Under the pieces are notes generated by a model that saw only the letters and a list, made by a program, of their open reading frames with translations, made no database searches and had not been told where the DNA came from. The position numbers and the translations under genes were made by a program. Shown here piece by piece: positions 37,731-46,890 of a stretch of 64,000 nucleotides of DNA. This stretch comes from Xestospongia muta. Lineage: Eukaryota; Porifera; Demospongiae; Haplosclerida; Petrosiidae. Numbering within the stretch: the first letter of the stretch is position 1; the number at the start of each line of letters is the position of its first letter. The DNA lies in NCBI GenBank assembly GCA_963693285.1, contig OY848918.1, positions 19,603,484 through 19,667,483 on the forward strand, given 5' to 3'.

Positions 37731-39180
37731 TTAGTTGAAGTAAAGTGAAAGCAAAAACTCAAACCTATCTCTAATTGCATGGGACCATCTTGTTGCACTA
37801 TTTGATAAATTTACATTGCTAACATTATTTTGATTTGTATAACCCGAGATATCAGTTATTTTGTTTGAACCAATTGTCAATGTATCATCAGCTGTTTCTG
37901 GAATAACAGACCAACCTTGAACGCTGTACCTTGTTCCATTTGATTTTGTTATCTTGCAAAATCTCCAAATTGATGTTACATACGATGTCTGGTTTCTGTA
38001 AACTATTTTGATGCACAGTCCTGTTGAACTGGTATAATTTCCAGATGGTCTGTAGAATTCGACGTAATTTATGAACATGTAGTTGGGTGTGTGGTTCATG
38101 GTCCATCTAATTTTAACAGTTGACGATGGATTCCAATTAGACCATTTTTGCAGCACACCATTGATTGCACTGTTTCCATTTATTAATACTGTTGTAAATT
38201 GATTCCATTGGTAACTTTTTCCACTTCCCACACTAGATTGTAATGTATTAATATTTGTTGTATTTGATGTAAGGTTGTTTCTGTTTGTAGTAATATTATT
38301 TGTGTTTGTATTTATTTGTGTTCTGTTACTTGAAATATTTATTGTGTTAGTTCCAATGTTTGTTATATTTGTAGTTACATCAGAAACAGTATCATTTAAT
38401 CTTTTGTGTATTGTGCTACTGTCAAAGTCTGTTTTGGAAACTAGAGAATGGAATGTATCGGAAAAATTGTCTTCATTGGTGATTGTGTAAGTGTTTATCA
38501 GGTTAAATTGAAATTGTCCTAAGAGTACACAACATCAATTTGCTTGATTTGTCCTGTGATGACAATGTCAAATGTAACAACATCACCCAAAACATTTGCA
38601 TACAGTGATATTTGACAATTTCTGAATATAATATTTCCATTTTTGTATTTATCTGGTAAATAAACATTCGCTTCATACGATGAAAAGTCATCGGCAACAG
38701 TTATTGCATAAATTTTATTCCACGAACTTGTTGTTGTTGTGTAAAACCATCTTCCTAAAATCGGTGATAAAGATGTTGGATGAGCATAATCTCCTATACA
38801 AGTCTAGTACCGTTATAATTTGAGTAAACTATCAGAGTCATTTGTCCTGTTTCAGCTGATAATTTATTTTTGTCACCTTTCCATTTTAATCTGTTTAATG
38901 GACTTGTGAAACTGTAACCATTTTTGCTGAGTGTAAATATACTGGTATTACCTGATTTGATCCACAAATATCCATATTCAAACTCCAAAGCAGTTGTTTC
39001 GTTTGTTGAGGTTCATAACACAATGTTCTAGTGTTTCCTACTATGGAATAATAGTCCAATTTTTTAATGACATCATTCGATTTTTTGTGTATTGTGCTGC
39101 TGTCTACATCAGTTCTTCCCAATCTTGTGAGTGGTTCACTTGCTTTAGTAAAATTATTATCACCAGTAATAGAATAGGTA
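37731..39180 (-). pseudogene. Fibre-like or spike protein, broken into several frames
   Basis: Minus-strand coding continues through at least three frame changes (near 39000, 38805 and 38520). It contains beta-rich, Ser/Thr/Asn-rich segments. A long Asn/Thr/Ile heptad-like stretch (about 38230-38430) has repeated TNITNI-type units, as in trimeric fibre shafts. The C-terminal globular-looking domain is open at 37731-38231. A module with DSSTIHK and a preceding NTY-IT motif occurs twice (about 39090-39180 and 38390-38500), so the protein carries an internal duplication. A role in host attachment is inferred from this architecture only. Confidence 0.5.
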
Positions 39181-39525
39181 TTAATTAACTAGATCAAATT
39201 TTCTGAAATTGTCACTGGAGTAGACAATGTCAATTTGCGTGATTGATCCAAATTCAAATTCAAATACATCATCATTAGACATAGATGAAAAATTATCCAT
39301 CAATATCCTACTATGCCAATCTAACAAATCAAGATTCCTTTTTTTGTGTGGATGTTCTAAATAATATATCTTGCTAACATTAGTTTTAACTACATCAGTT
39401 AAATCTTTATCACTAGCAAAAAAACCATCAGCGTTGAATGATTCCCAATTTTCATCAGTTACAGTTTCAGCATAATCAGTACCAATCAATCTAGGTAATT
39501 TGCTTGGTCTAATCAATGTATTCAT
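39181..39525 (-). CDS. Upstream part of the fibre-like gene or separate small gene
   Basis: ATG at 39525 (MNTLIRPSKLPRLIGTDYAE), 114 codons, ending at 39181. The last 15 residues (with QIDIVYSSDNF) match a motif (QIDVVYS-DNF) that lies inside the following fibre-like region near 38525. This supports a duplicated module and suggests the stop at 39181 may be a lesion and not the true end. Confidence 0.5.
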   Translation of the reverse strand: MNTLIRPSKLPRLIGTDYAETVTDENWESFNADGFFASDKDLTDVVKTNVSKIYYLEHPHKKRNLDLLDWHSRILMDNFSSMSNDDVFEFEFGSITQIDIVYSSDNFRKFDLVN

Positions 39526-39576
39526 CTAAATAAATAAATTAATAATCATATTTTCTACATTTATAATGTTTAATTA

Positions 39577-40308
39577 TCATAATATGAGTCCCATACCAGC
39601 ACTTGCAATCATTGATACAGCTGTTGGAACAAGTGTCTGTTTGAAGCTTTGCCAATCTGGATTGTCTGACATTTTTGGATTTTCGAACATTTGATCTGAT
39701 GGCACACCATACTTGTGTTGGTGTTGTTGATTGCTTAGTTCAGTTGTTGCTTCATTTTGCATTCTCGGTCTAATTGGTCCATCTCCACTTATGTTTTTCT
39801 TCAATCCTCTGTTTTGAAAGTATTCTTTTACTCCTATTATGGGATTTTTTAATCCAAATGTTAGAAAAGACCAATTGACAGATGATTTTGGCACTTTGGG
39901 ATCAGTAGATGGTCCTTTTGGTAGTGATGCTTCTGTATTTATGTCACTTTGTAGTTCAGGTTCAAGATTGCTGATTTTTCTTTTTCTATTTCTTAATCCT
40001 GTAGGTTGTTGTTGTTGTTGTTTTTGTTCTGGAAAAATTTGTTCATGTGGATCAGCTGTTACATCACTCCCCATTTGCGTCATTCTTTCTTCTTATTGTC
40101 TTTGTTGTGCTCTCATTCTTCTAGGATCATCAACAGATAATGTAGATAGTTGTTCATTGGTTAACATGTGTTCTGGTACATCATCTACACTCAAAATGAC
40201 ATATGATTCTTCTGGTTCAACTTGTTCTATAACAGGAGCTGGCATTCTATGTGATGATCTGTATTTGTTTCTCATTGCACCTAATTTGTTTGCTCCTTTG
40301 TCAAACAT
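39577..40308 (-). pseudogene. Unknown virus-like protein with Gln tract and hydrophobic C-terminus
   Basis: ATG at 40308 (MFDKGANKLGAMRNKYRSSH). An in-frame TAA at 40093-40095 interrupts the reading frame in a Gln-rich stretch, and the same frame then stays open to 39577. The second part has a QKQQQQQ tract, a Pro/Lys/Gly-rich middle and a C-terminal hydrophobic helix (VPTAVSMIASAGMGLIL). That layout could suit a minor capsid or membrane-active protein, but there is no domain evidence. The stop fits a CAA to TAA change. Confidence 0.5.
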
Positions 40309-40345
40309 TACCTATGGATATGTGACAACTTTTTAACTTTATTTT

Positions 40346-41212
40346 TTACATCCCAAGCTGTTGGTCTAAATGTTTTGATTGTTGAGCATAATTTGCATTT
40401 GCTATTTTCCTCTTTTCATTTTCAGATAGTTCATATTGGCTGGGATCTGTTATCAAACGTGTTGTTCCTGAACTTGGATGAACATCAGAAATATCTACAA
40501 CCCTAGTAGAATCTTATGGTCCTCCAAAGTTAACAGATTCCCATTCAGTGTATCTAACTTTTGCCATTTTATCTGATATATCTCTGTCTTTTAGTGGCAT
40601 GGGTTCATTCAAATCAATTTTTGTTCCTAATCCACTTTGTTTTTTTCTTCTTCCAAAACTTGGCATTGTAAATGAAACATTTTTCTTGGGTTTAGCTGGT
40701 GGTTTTGTTGATTGTTGTGTATATTCTGGAGTTGCTCCACCAATCAAATCAGTAATAATTTCTTCATTAAATGATTCAACAGAAGTTGCTGCTGGCGTTA
40801 TCGATTGTGATCTGCTGTATTTGGGTCTGCCAACGTGAGGGTGCATCATCCAATCTTTTTCAAACCTAGTTGGTGCTTCTTGTTGTTGTGAAGGAGTTGA
40901 TCTATCAATTATTACCTCTTCATCAGGATCATGTGTTATTTTTGATTTAGGTTCGAATAAATCATCAATGCTGAATTTGGATGATGATACATTTTTAGGG
41001 GTTGTAAAAGATGTTTCAGTTGTCTCCCAATGCCATGCATCACTAGCACCAGCTAAATTTTTGTATTGTTGTTTAGTCATTGGTATGTTATAATCCCCTC
41101 TGATCTTTTTAGTCATATCAAATTTACCCCTTACACCCTTTTGTTTTTGTAACTTAGGATTAATAAAAATGGTTTTTTCTTTAGCAAATATTGACATGTT
41201 ATGTACTGACAT
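40346..41212 (-). pseudogene. Unknown basic virus-like protein
   Basis: ATG at 41212 (MSVHNMSIFAKEKTIF) gives an open frame to TAA at 40514-40516. The same frame then continues for 56 codons to TAA at 40346. The sequence is Lys/Ser/Pro-rich with basic patches (KPPAKPKKNVSF, GRRKKQSG), compatible with a core or DNA-binding protein. Spacing to the next gene is 37 bp. No family is recognised. Confidence 0.5.
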
Positions 41213-41214
41213 AT

Positions 41215-41536
41215 TTACACTACCAACAGTTTTATAGAATATGTGTTTTTTTCAAATGCTGTTCCTGATTTGGTAATTGGATATATTGTGACATTCAAGT
41301 CAGAAAAATTGTGAAATTTGTCTATCCTGTTGTGAGAATTACTATTATCAGTGTATCCATCCATACCACACTGCATTGTAAGTGTAGTTGCATGACATTG
41401 AATACACAACTGCATCAAGACTTTCATCTCTCTCTTTGCTTGGTATTTCTTGTATTATTTCACTATAAATAAATCAAAATTGTCAGTAAGATGATTCTGA
41501 TAACTATATAATGTATTAACTGGTTTTGATTGAACA
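41215..41536 (-). pseudogene. Unknown virus-like gene remnant
   Basis: Between the possible penton gene and the basic protein gene, coding-like sequence is spread over three frames. There is an open piece near 41430-41530, a second piece with EIIQEIPSKERDESLDAVVY near 41400-41460, and a third open to 41215. No single frame is open throughout, so at least two indels are implied. No domain is recognised. Confidence 0.35.
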
Positions 41537-41538
41537 TG

Positions 41539-42122
41539 TTAATCTTCAGTAGTAAACCAGGCTACAGATGTTCCATTAGGCCAATTGTGTACTGTCTGTG
41601 TATCTGCTGATGTACCTAAACCTTGTATTGAATCAGCTGTTGATTCAGTTCCATCTTTTTTAGTTACTTTTCTCATAGTGTAAACAGATGCTGTTGTTGT
41701 GCTGAATAAATTTGTTCTCCAAACCAATTTAGCTTTAGGATATGCATTTGAATTTCTATAGATTTCAATATAATCAATTATACAAGAATCAAATGGTAAG
41801 GTGTATTTCCTTGTAACACCTGTTGTAGGATGCCAATACTCTATTGTTACTATAGCTTGGGCTACAGTTTTATTATTTATTGTTTGTTGATGTTTTCCCA
41901 TTTGAGAATAAGAAAAATTGTTCACGCAATCTTTTAAAATTTCATCATACATTTTCTCAAATGATCTTTTGCTATAGGAGAAATTATAGCATTTTATGGA
42001 GTTGAATTGAACATGGTATTAAATTTATCAATGCATTTGTATTTTTCATCTCTATCATCTGCTATGATTCCATCTCTTAATAAAATAAATTGTCTGTAAA
42101 CAGTCAAATAATCAAATGACAT
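41539..42122 (-). pseudogene. Possible penton or minor capsid protein gene
   Basis: ATG at 42122 (MSFDYLTVYRQFILLRDGII) opens a frame that meets a stop near 41998. A different frame carries on and is open to 41539 from MYDEILKD at 41952, so a small indel near 42000 is likely. The second half is rich in beta-strand-like alternation and Thr/Ser (a jelly-roll-like look). It also resembles the distal domain of the fibre-like gene in pattern (an 'I-YIE-YR' element). It follows the capsid gene by 48 bp. The penton call rests on position and fold impression. Confidence 0.4.
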
Positions 42123-42170
42123 GCCTGAAATATGACAGTTAATTTGAGTAATCTACTACTTATATAATGT

Positions 42171-43950
42171 TTATGACATTATTCCAGTGTTTGCTCCTGG
42201 ATTGGTAGGTGCAGATGACAATCTGGATAGCAGGTTTATCAAATTACCAGAAACAGCAATTTGATAGATTCTTTGTTCTGAAATTGGTTCAGTTTCTGAA
42301 AATGGTTCAACAACATCTGGTCTTTGGTTAAATCTAAATTGACCTGTTTGATCTAGTGTTGTCATGTCATCTGAAACTAATGTAAAAGCCCAATATGTTT
42401 TGGATAAGCATGACTTGCTTGACTACCTCTGACAAAAATATTAAAGTTCAAACTTTCAGTTCTATAATCCATTCTTCTATCAAGAACAATAGATGAACCA
42501 GGAGCTTGATCTAATCTAAAAATAAAACAATGCCAACTGTAGTACCATTCCTTGAAATCAATTGGTTTTAATAATTCTTTCTTGTGATGTTGTGAACCAA
42601 CAATTTCTTTAAACTGATTAAACATTTTCCACGTTCCATGTGTTCCATCACCATAATTTTTATCCCATTTTATATCCCTCCAATGATAAGACTGTGATAA
42701 GTATGTCATTGTCACATCAACACTAACTTGATCAAATTGAACCCTTCTAAATTGCCATGGTGTTCTGAAATTTAATTTGGAACCAGCTACAGTATCTCCT
42801 TTCCTATCAGGAGGACCTTCTAATGTTCTCATAATCAAAAATCTTGGTCTCCTTGATGCTTGAACTTTAAATGTAATGGTATCAGCTCTGTTAACTAGCA
42901 TTGTTTTATCATATCTTTGTTCATAGTATGGTCTCCTGTATACTAAAGGTACAAGGAAATTACAAGATCATTAAGTTCATGGAAAATTTCAGCATTTTGA
43001 TCATTAATCATAATGTAAAACAGCCAACATTCCATACCAAGTGATATTTTTGGTGCAGCTTGTGTTCCACTGTTTGTACTGGCATAATAGGAAGGTAACG
43101 AATAACAATAATCTAAAATGGCATCTTGATTATGGAATAAAACCTCTATATCCATGTAAATACCCCATGTCAACCATCTAACAGGCAAACCAAAGTGTTG
43201 TTCTATGTATCTACCAAGTGGAAATTGAACATAATACACCTGCGTTCCAACATCACTTTTGTCATTGTCATACCTTATTATAGTGTCATGTACTAATGTA
43301 TTAAACCAATAATACATTGGTTCAATAGATCCATCTGTTTTGCATGGAAAAAAGTACCCAGGATTATCTAATGAAAGTGGTTTTGGTCTTTCAAAAGTAT
43401 TGTATAAGACAGATACAAATGTTAACCAATGGGGCATTTCTTCCATTATAGAAATTGGAGGTATTTCTGCAATTGTACCTCCATTGATCTGGATTCTAAG
43501 ATTTTTCAACATATATCAAAGAATCAATGCTGCCATGTCTTTTCTCCTCAAAAATTGATCCAGAGACATACATTTTCTAAAAGCATAATGAGATGTATTG
43601 TTTGCTGGAACATCGTCATCCCAAGCAGCAGTATTACCAGATGCTACATCTAAATTAAATACACCATTATTTGGAGCAGCAGTTCCTGTAGATTCTTTCA
43701 ATTTAAAGATCCATTCTAATACCAATGATTTTAAATCTATTGGTTTAGAAACATCTATCCTGATTCTAGTCTTGTTGCTAGTAATTTCCTTGGTTGTATA
43801 CATTGGTTCAGTGTAAAATTTTCTAGCCTCAAACACTTTAGCTGTTTGTATTAAATCCGATCCTGAAGAAATGGCATCAGACATCCTAAGTTCGATGACA
43901 GCCATCAATTGTCTGAGATTTGCTAATAAAGGTGCTGCTGGATCTTCCAT
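42171..43950 (-). pseudogene. Candidate double-jelly-roll major capsid protein, three lesions
   Basis: ATG at 43950 (MEDPAAPLLANLRQLMAVIE). Four open stretches follow each other: 43950-43516, 43512-42943, 42901-42377 and 42365-42171. The first break is a TGA with the frame unchanged. The second (near 42905-42945) and third (near 42395) are frameshifts. Total coding capacity is about 590 residues, in the range of Polinton/adintovirus major capsid proteins. Family-like features are an early 'IDL-SL-LEW' strand, 'LKNLRIQINGGTI' followed by a long helix-strand region, an RRPYYEQRY element after the second break, and a C-terminal YWAFTLVSDD block. Homology is inferred from pattern, not search. Confidence 0.55.
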
Positions 43951-44015
43951 TTTGGATTACAATCAACGTTATAAAAATAAGAGATTTATTTGAAACCAGT
44001 TAATTTATAGTCATC
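43951..44015. promoter_or_regulatory. Divergent promoter between the two viral gene clusters
   Basis: Only 65 bp separate the capsid gene start (43950, minus) from the first rightward gene (44016, plus). The spacer holds a TATA-like ttataaaaataa at about 43969-43980, about 36 bp upstream of the rightward ATG. It is the hinge of the ambisense layout. Confidence 0.5.
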
Positions 44016-44264
44016 ATGTCTAAGAGGCAAGCTAATGAAAATGTGGATGAAATTGTCAAGTCAATCAAATTTAGGATCAACAGTTTGATAAAATTTACCT
44101 TACATAAAAGTGATTTAACTAGGTTGTTGGAAATGAAGAAGTGTTTGGAAAAAGATAATCAACATTACATCAATTTTGTTGATGTTATCAAACAATTGGA
44201 AGAAATGGAATCCAAACAACAAAACACTGATTCTTTAGAACTGAACTGGTATGTACTAGATTAG
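44016..44264 (+). CDS. Small helical protein 1 of rightward viral cluster
   Basis: An 82-residue intact ORF from ATG (MSKRQANENVDEIVKSIKFR). It is predicted mostly alpha-helical and Lys/Glu-rich, with no signal peptide or membrane segment. The next gene starts 17 bp after its stop. The function is unknown. The compact spacing and its position opposite the capsid gene suggest an early or accessory viral protein. Confidence 0.55.
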   Translation: MSKRQANENVDEIVKSIKFRINSLIKFTLHKSDLTRLLEMKKCLEKDNQHYINFVDVIKQLEEMESKQQNTDSLELNWYVLD

Positions 44265-44281
44265 AAAATGCATTAGCTAAA

Positions 44282-44533
44282 ATGAAAAAATTAGATGAAT
44301 TATCCAAAACTGCTGGAGAATTGTTGAAAGATGGTTTCACTGCTATGGAAAAACTCTTAGGATTAGCAGCATCTATACCTGATTTCTCTGATATAGATTT
44401 AGATAGTTATTCTCACATTTTGTTATCGGCTGAACAGTGGATTAATGATTTCGAAAAGTATTTGAGAAGTGCAAAAAACAAAGCAAAACATAATTTAACT
44501 GGGAAACAATTAGAAACGGAAACTGCAATGTAA
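44282..44533 (+). CDS. Small helical protein 2 of rightward viral cluster
   Basis: An 83-residue intact ORF from ATG (MKKLDELSKTAGELLKDGFT). It has amphipathic helices, an acidic middle (IPDFSDIDLDSY) and a Lys-rich C-terminal helix. It carries no recognised domain. It is intact, in contrast to the leftward genes. Confidence 0.55.
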   Translation: MKKLDELSKTAGELLKDGFTAMEKLLGLAASIPDFSDIDLDSYSHILLSAEQWINDFEKYLRSAKNKAKHNLTGKQLETETAM

Positions 44534-44605
44534 TCAGATTATTTTTTATTTGTTTTAATTATTCACACCAAAAATTTTATTTCCATTCCTGTAAGTTAAA
44601 ATTGG

Positions 44606-44613
44606 TATAAATA
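44606..44613 (+). promoter_or_regulatory. TATA box upstream of membrane-protein genes
   Basis: TATAAATA lies 38 bp before the ATG of the 39-residue membrane peptide at 44644. It suggests a separate transcript for the two membrane-protein ORFs. Confidence 0.45.
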
Positions 44614-44643
44614 CAGCATTTCAAATAACAAATTTTTTGTGTT

Positions 44644-44763
44644 ATGCCTAGTATAGAAGGAGAACTTGTTTTGATTTTTATCTTTCTCGCCTGTTTTTTG
44701 TATTTGGTTGTGCAATATTATCTTTGGGCTCATCAGAAGTTGATTCATCAAAATAAACAATAA
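44644..44763 (+). CDS. 39-residue single-pass membrane peptide
   Basis: ATG at 44644 (MPSIEGELVLIFIFLACFLY) and stop at 44761-44763. It has one strongly hydrophobic segment of about 20 residues followed by a short basic/polar tail. The next ATG is one base after its stop (taaaATG), a spacing typical of compact viral genomes. Confidence 0.5.
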   Translation: MPSIEGELVLIFIFLACFLYLVVQYYLWAHQKLIHQNKQ

Positions 44764-44764
44764 A

Positions 44765-45396
44765 ATGTTTTTTCTACTCTTGGTTTGCTTTTTTGATTTT
44801 GGTAATGCTTCTATCTCCTTTGAAGATCCACTCGCTATTTGTGGAAAAAAGATGAAAGTCGAAACTAAACCGCCTTATTCAATGCCTTTTGTTGTTTTAA
44901 GATGTGTTCTTACATCTAACGATCCTTCTTTATTAATTTGGTCTACACCTTATGGTCAACTTATTCATAATTTTGCAAAAAGGAATATTGATGATCATGA
45001 AGCTAATCCTATATTTTCTTCAAATGCTTTTTTTATTGGTGAACAATCGGTTCATGCTATATTAACTTTTATACCATTAGCATTGTTAAATAATACCGAG
45101 ATATACTGTTTTACTCCTAATGAAGTTGGGCAAAATGTAAAATTGATTTTGAACCATATAAAAAAGAAGGTAAGTTTCATTTTTTAATACAATAAATATT
45201 ATTAAATTTTATAGATGAAACTTCTACTCATATCAACAATGTATCTGGTCCCCTTTTTGTGTTAACATTTATTGCCATATTTGCTGGTTTTTTATCTCTG
45301 TTTCATGGAATAACGATGGTGATAATAAGGATTAAAAAACAAGTGAAAAATAAAAAACAATTTGATGAACAAAAATTAGAAGAAACTGTTATGTAA
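44765..45396 (+). CDS. Ig-like membrane glycoprotein, candidate spliced viral gene
   Basis: ATG at 44765 opens with a signal peptide (MFFLLLVCFFDFGNA). An ectodomain with paired cysteines follows (CGKKMKV..., VVLRCVLTSNDPSLLIW, TEIYCFTPNEVG), giving the C..W..Y-C spacing of an Ig-like fold. The unspliced frame ends at 45187. A GTAAGT donor at 45170 and TTATAG acceptor at 45214 mark a 45 bp intron. The next segment (45215-45396) encodes an Asn-glycosylation site (NVS), a transmembrane helix (FVLTFIAIFAGFLSLFHGIT) and a basic/acidic tail. The frames do not join cleanly (off by one base), so a small indel or another splice site is needed. It may be a captured immune-type receptor. Confidence 0.5.
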
Positions 45397-45397
45397 A

Positions 45398-45904
45398 TTA
45401 TTTTAGTTTTAATTTGTGATCCTTCATCATTTTTTGTTTTGCCAATACATCTTTTTGCTTGTTGTATATTGATTTGCCATCAAAATCAGGTGGCTCTCTT
45501 TTCTTATTATTGATCATTTTTGCCCTATGTTTGGGTTTGATTGGTAATATAACAGGTTCATTGTCTAAATTAGTAGATGTGTCTGTTGTGTCGGAGTCCA
45601 TGTCTGAATCTGAATCACTAGATAAATCTCTTTTCATTGGCAAACATTGATTCTTCATCAGATCAATCCTGTACTTTTTAAAATTATACAATGTGTCTGG
45701 ATAGTTGATGTGAAAATTTTTACGTAATTTACCATTTATTACCAGATTATAATCTTGTGATCCATCTAAACTGTTTATTAGTTTTTGTTTTCTCATGACA
45801 TTTGGACATTTGAGAAAACTATCGAAAGCTCTGTAATGTCTAGTCTGTATATCTGTGGCAGATTCTTGACACAGACAGACAATGGTTGCTTGATTAATTA
45901 ACAC
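45398..45904 (-). CDS. Unknown protein with acidic Ser/Asp tract, converging on the glycoprotein gene
   Basis: An open frame of 168 codons read leftward, ending at 45398 two bases from the stop of the glycoprotein gene. It opens at GTG and no in-frame ATG lies upstream, so a 5' exon is probably missing. A possible 39-51 bp intron (donor 45942 GTAAGT) lies just upstream but does not restore a clean start. It has a DSDSDMDSDTTDTS acidic tract and a Lys-rich C-terminus. No family is recognised. Confidence 0.45.
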   Translation of the reverse strand: MLINQATIVCLCQESATDIQTRHYRAFDSFLKCPNVMRKQKLINSLDGSQDYNLVINGKLRKNFHINYPDTLYNFKKYRIDLMKNQCLPMKRDLSSDSDSDMDSDTTDTSTNLDNEPVILPIKPKHRAKMINNKKREPPDFDGKSIYNKQKDVLAKQKMMKDHKLKLK

Positions 45905-46135
45905 TCTAAGATATAAGCTATAAGGAACTTAGTCTAACTTACCATCACTGCATTGATTAAATTAATTAAAAATAATTGTCAATGTAATTGTGATAATAAT
46001 TTTGTTAACTGTCATTGACTGTCAAATTATTAAACTGGATATAAATTTTACAGTTAATCAAGTATACTATATTTAACTGTCAGATTCTAAAAATTATTTT
46101 TTTTAGTTTATTGTTTCTTTGCTATTGTTTTTATC

Positions 46136-46756
46136 ATGTCTCGGACTACTTCATCTAAAATATAACAACTTGAAGAAAGAGTAAACGAAATAAGAAATCA
46201 TGTAGAAGTTAATGAAAAAAAATTATTCAATTTATATCAGATATAGCAATCTTACAGGCTGTTATAAGTCCTGAGAGAAGGTAAGATAAAGAAAGAAAAT
46301 TAATTTTTATTATGGAAGCTATTGATGCACTTCCAACAGATGAAAATGGAAAACTCATAACTGTTCATAATTATCAAAAAAGTTTATCAAAATATATAGT
46401 ATATCTTAGAGACTGGTTAGCTGTAGATGTGGTTCAAAAAGAAGAAAAACATAAAAAAGAAACGTATGCACTTGCTGTTTATTCCTATGAGAAATCAAAG
46501 AGATTAGAAGAAACCATGAAAGCTCAAGATAAGAAAATACAAGAGCACAGCAAAAAACTACAAGAACAAGACAAGCAAATACAAGAAATGAAAGTTACAC
46601 TAGCAAAATTTGTAGCTGAACAACAAAAGAAAGATGGTGTACTTCCTTGCATTCATCTTGCTTCTGCTTGAAAATTTGATGTAGTTGTAGCTCTAGCATC
46701 ACCTGTTGCAACAAAAGTTGAATCAGTATCAGTTGTAGATGAATCCAGTTAGTAGT
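46136..46756 (+). pseudogene. Paralogue D 5' part: coiled-coil protein exons
   Basis: An ATG at 46136 starts a frame with an early TAA (46163) and one frameshift (QLEERVNEIRNHVEV...). A longer ORF runs 46312-46671 (MEAIDALPTDENGKLITVHN...) with a Lys/Glu/Gln heptad coiled coil (about residues 70-105). After a TGA at 46669 the same frame stays open to 46744 and a GTTAGT donor follows at about 46745. Sequence downstream of that donor resembles the DNA after a GTTAGT site at 2523 near gene A. The relation to the downstream COR-Death exons is inferred from order. Confidence 0.4.
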
Positions 46757-46890
46757 AGACAGACAGTATACTCTATCTTACTATAATTAGGTTACAGTTG
46801 ATTTAGTTAGTAGAGTTTCCTCATTCCAATGTAGTAGTTATTACTATCTAACTATGTCAACTACACTTATCCACACAACTACACTAAATA
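46757..46890. repeat. Copy of gene A first-intron sequence
   Basis: The block after 'gttagtag' matches 2523-2625: 'actataattaggttacagtt', 'gatttagttagta-agttt', 'tcattccaatgtagta' and 'gttattactatct'. Both copies begin at a GTTAGT donor-like site. This links the coding exon before it to the ROCO gene family. Confidence 0.65.

Larger units (their letters stand above)
37731..45904. mobile_element. Endogenous DNA virus-like block (structural module)
   Basis: An 8.2 kb stretch with gene spacing of 1-110 bp, two divergent transcription units around 43951-44015 and TATA boxes close to ORF starts. This layout is unlike the intron-rich surroundings. Leftward genes include a capsid-like protein and a coiled-coil fibre-like protein. 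Rightward genes include membrane proteins. There is no polymerase, packaging ATPase, protease or integrase gene, and no terminal inverted repeat that I could find. A Polinton-like, adintovirus-like or other double-jelly-roll virus is a reasonable guess from the capsid pattern, but the family is not proven. Most leftward genes are broken, so it is an old, partial copy. Confidence 0.65.

Noticed and set aside
39839..40336. 165-codon plus-strand ORF inside the virus block
   Set aside because: It lies opposite the minus-strand gene 39577-40308, has a Cys/Ser-rich composition typical of antisense frames, and shows no motif.
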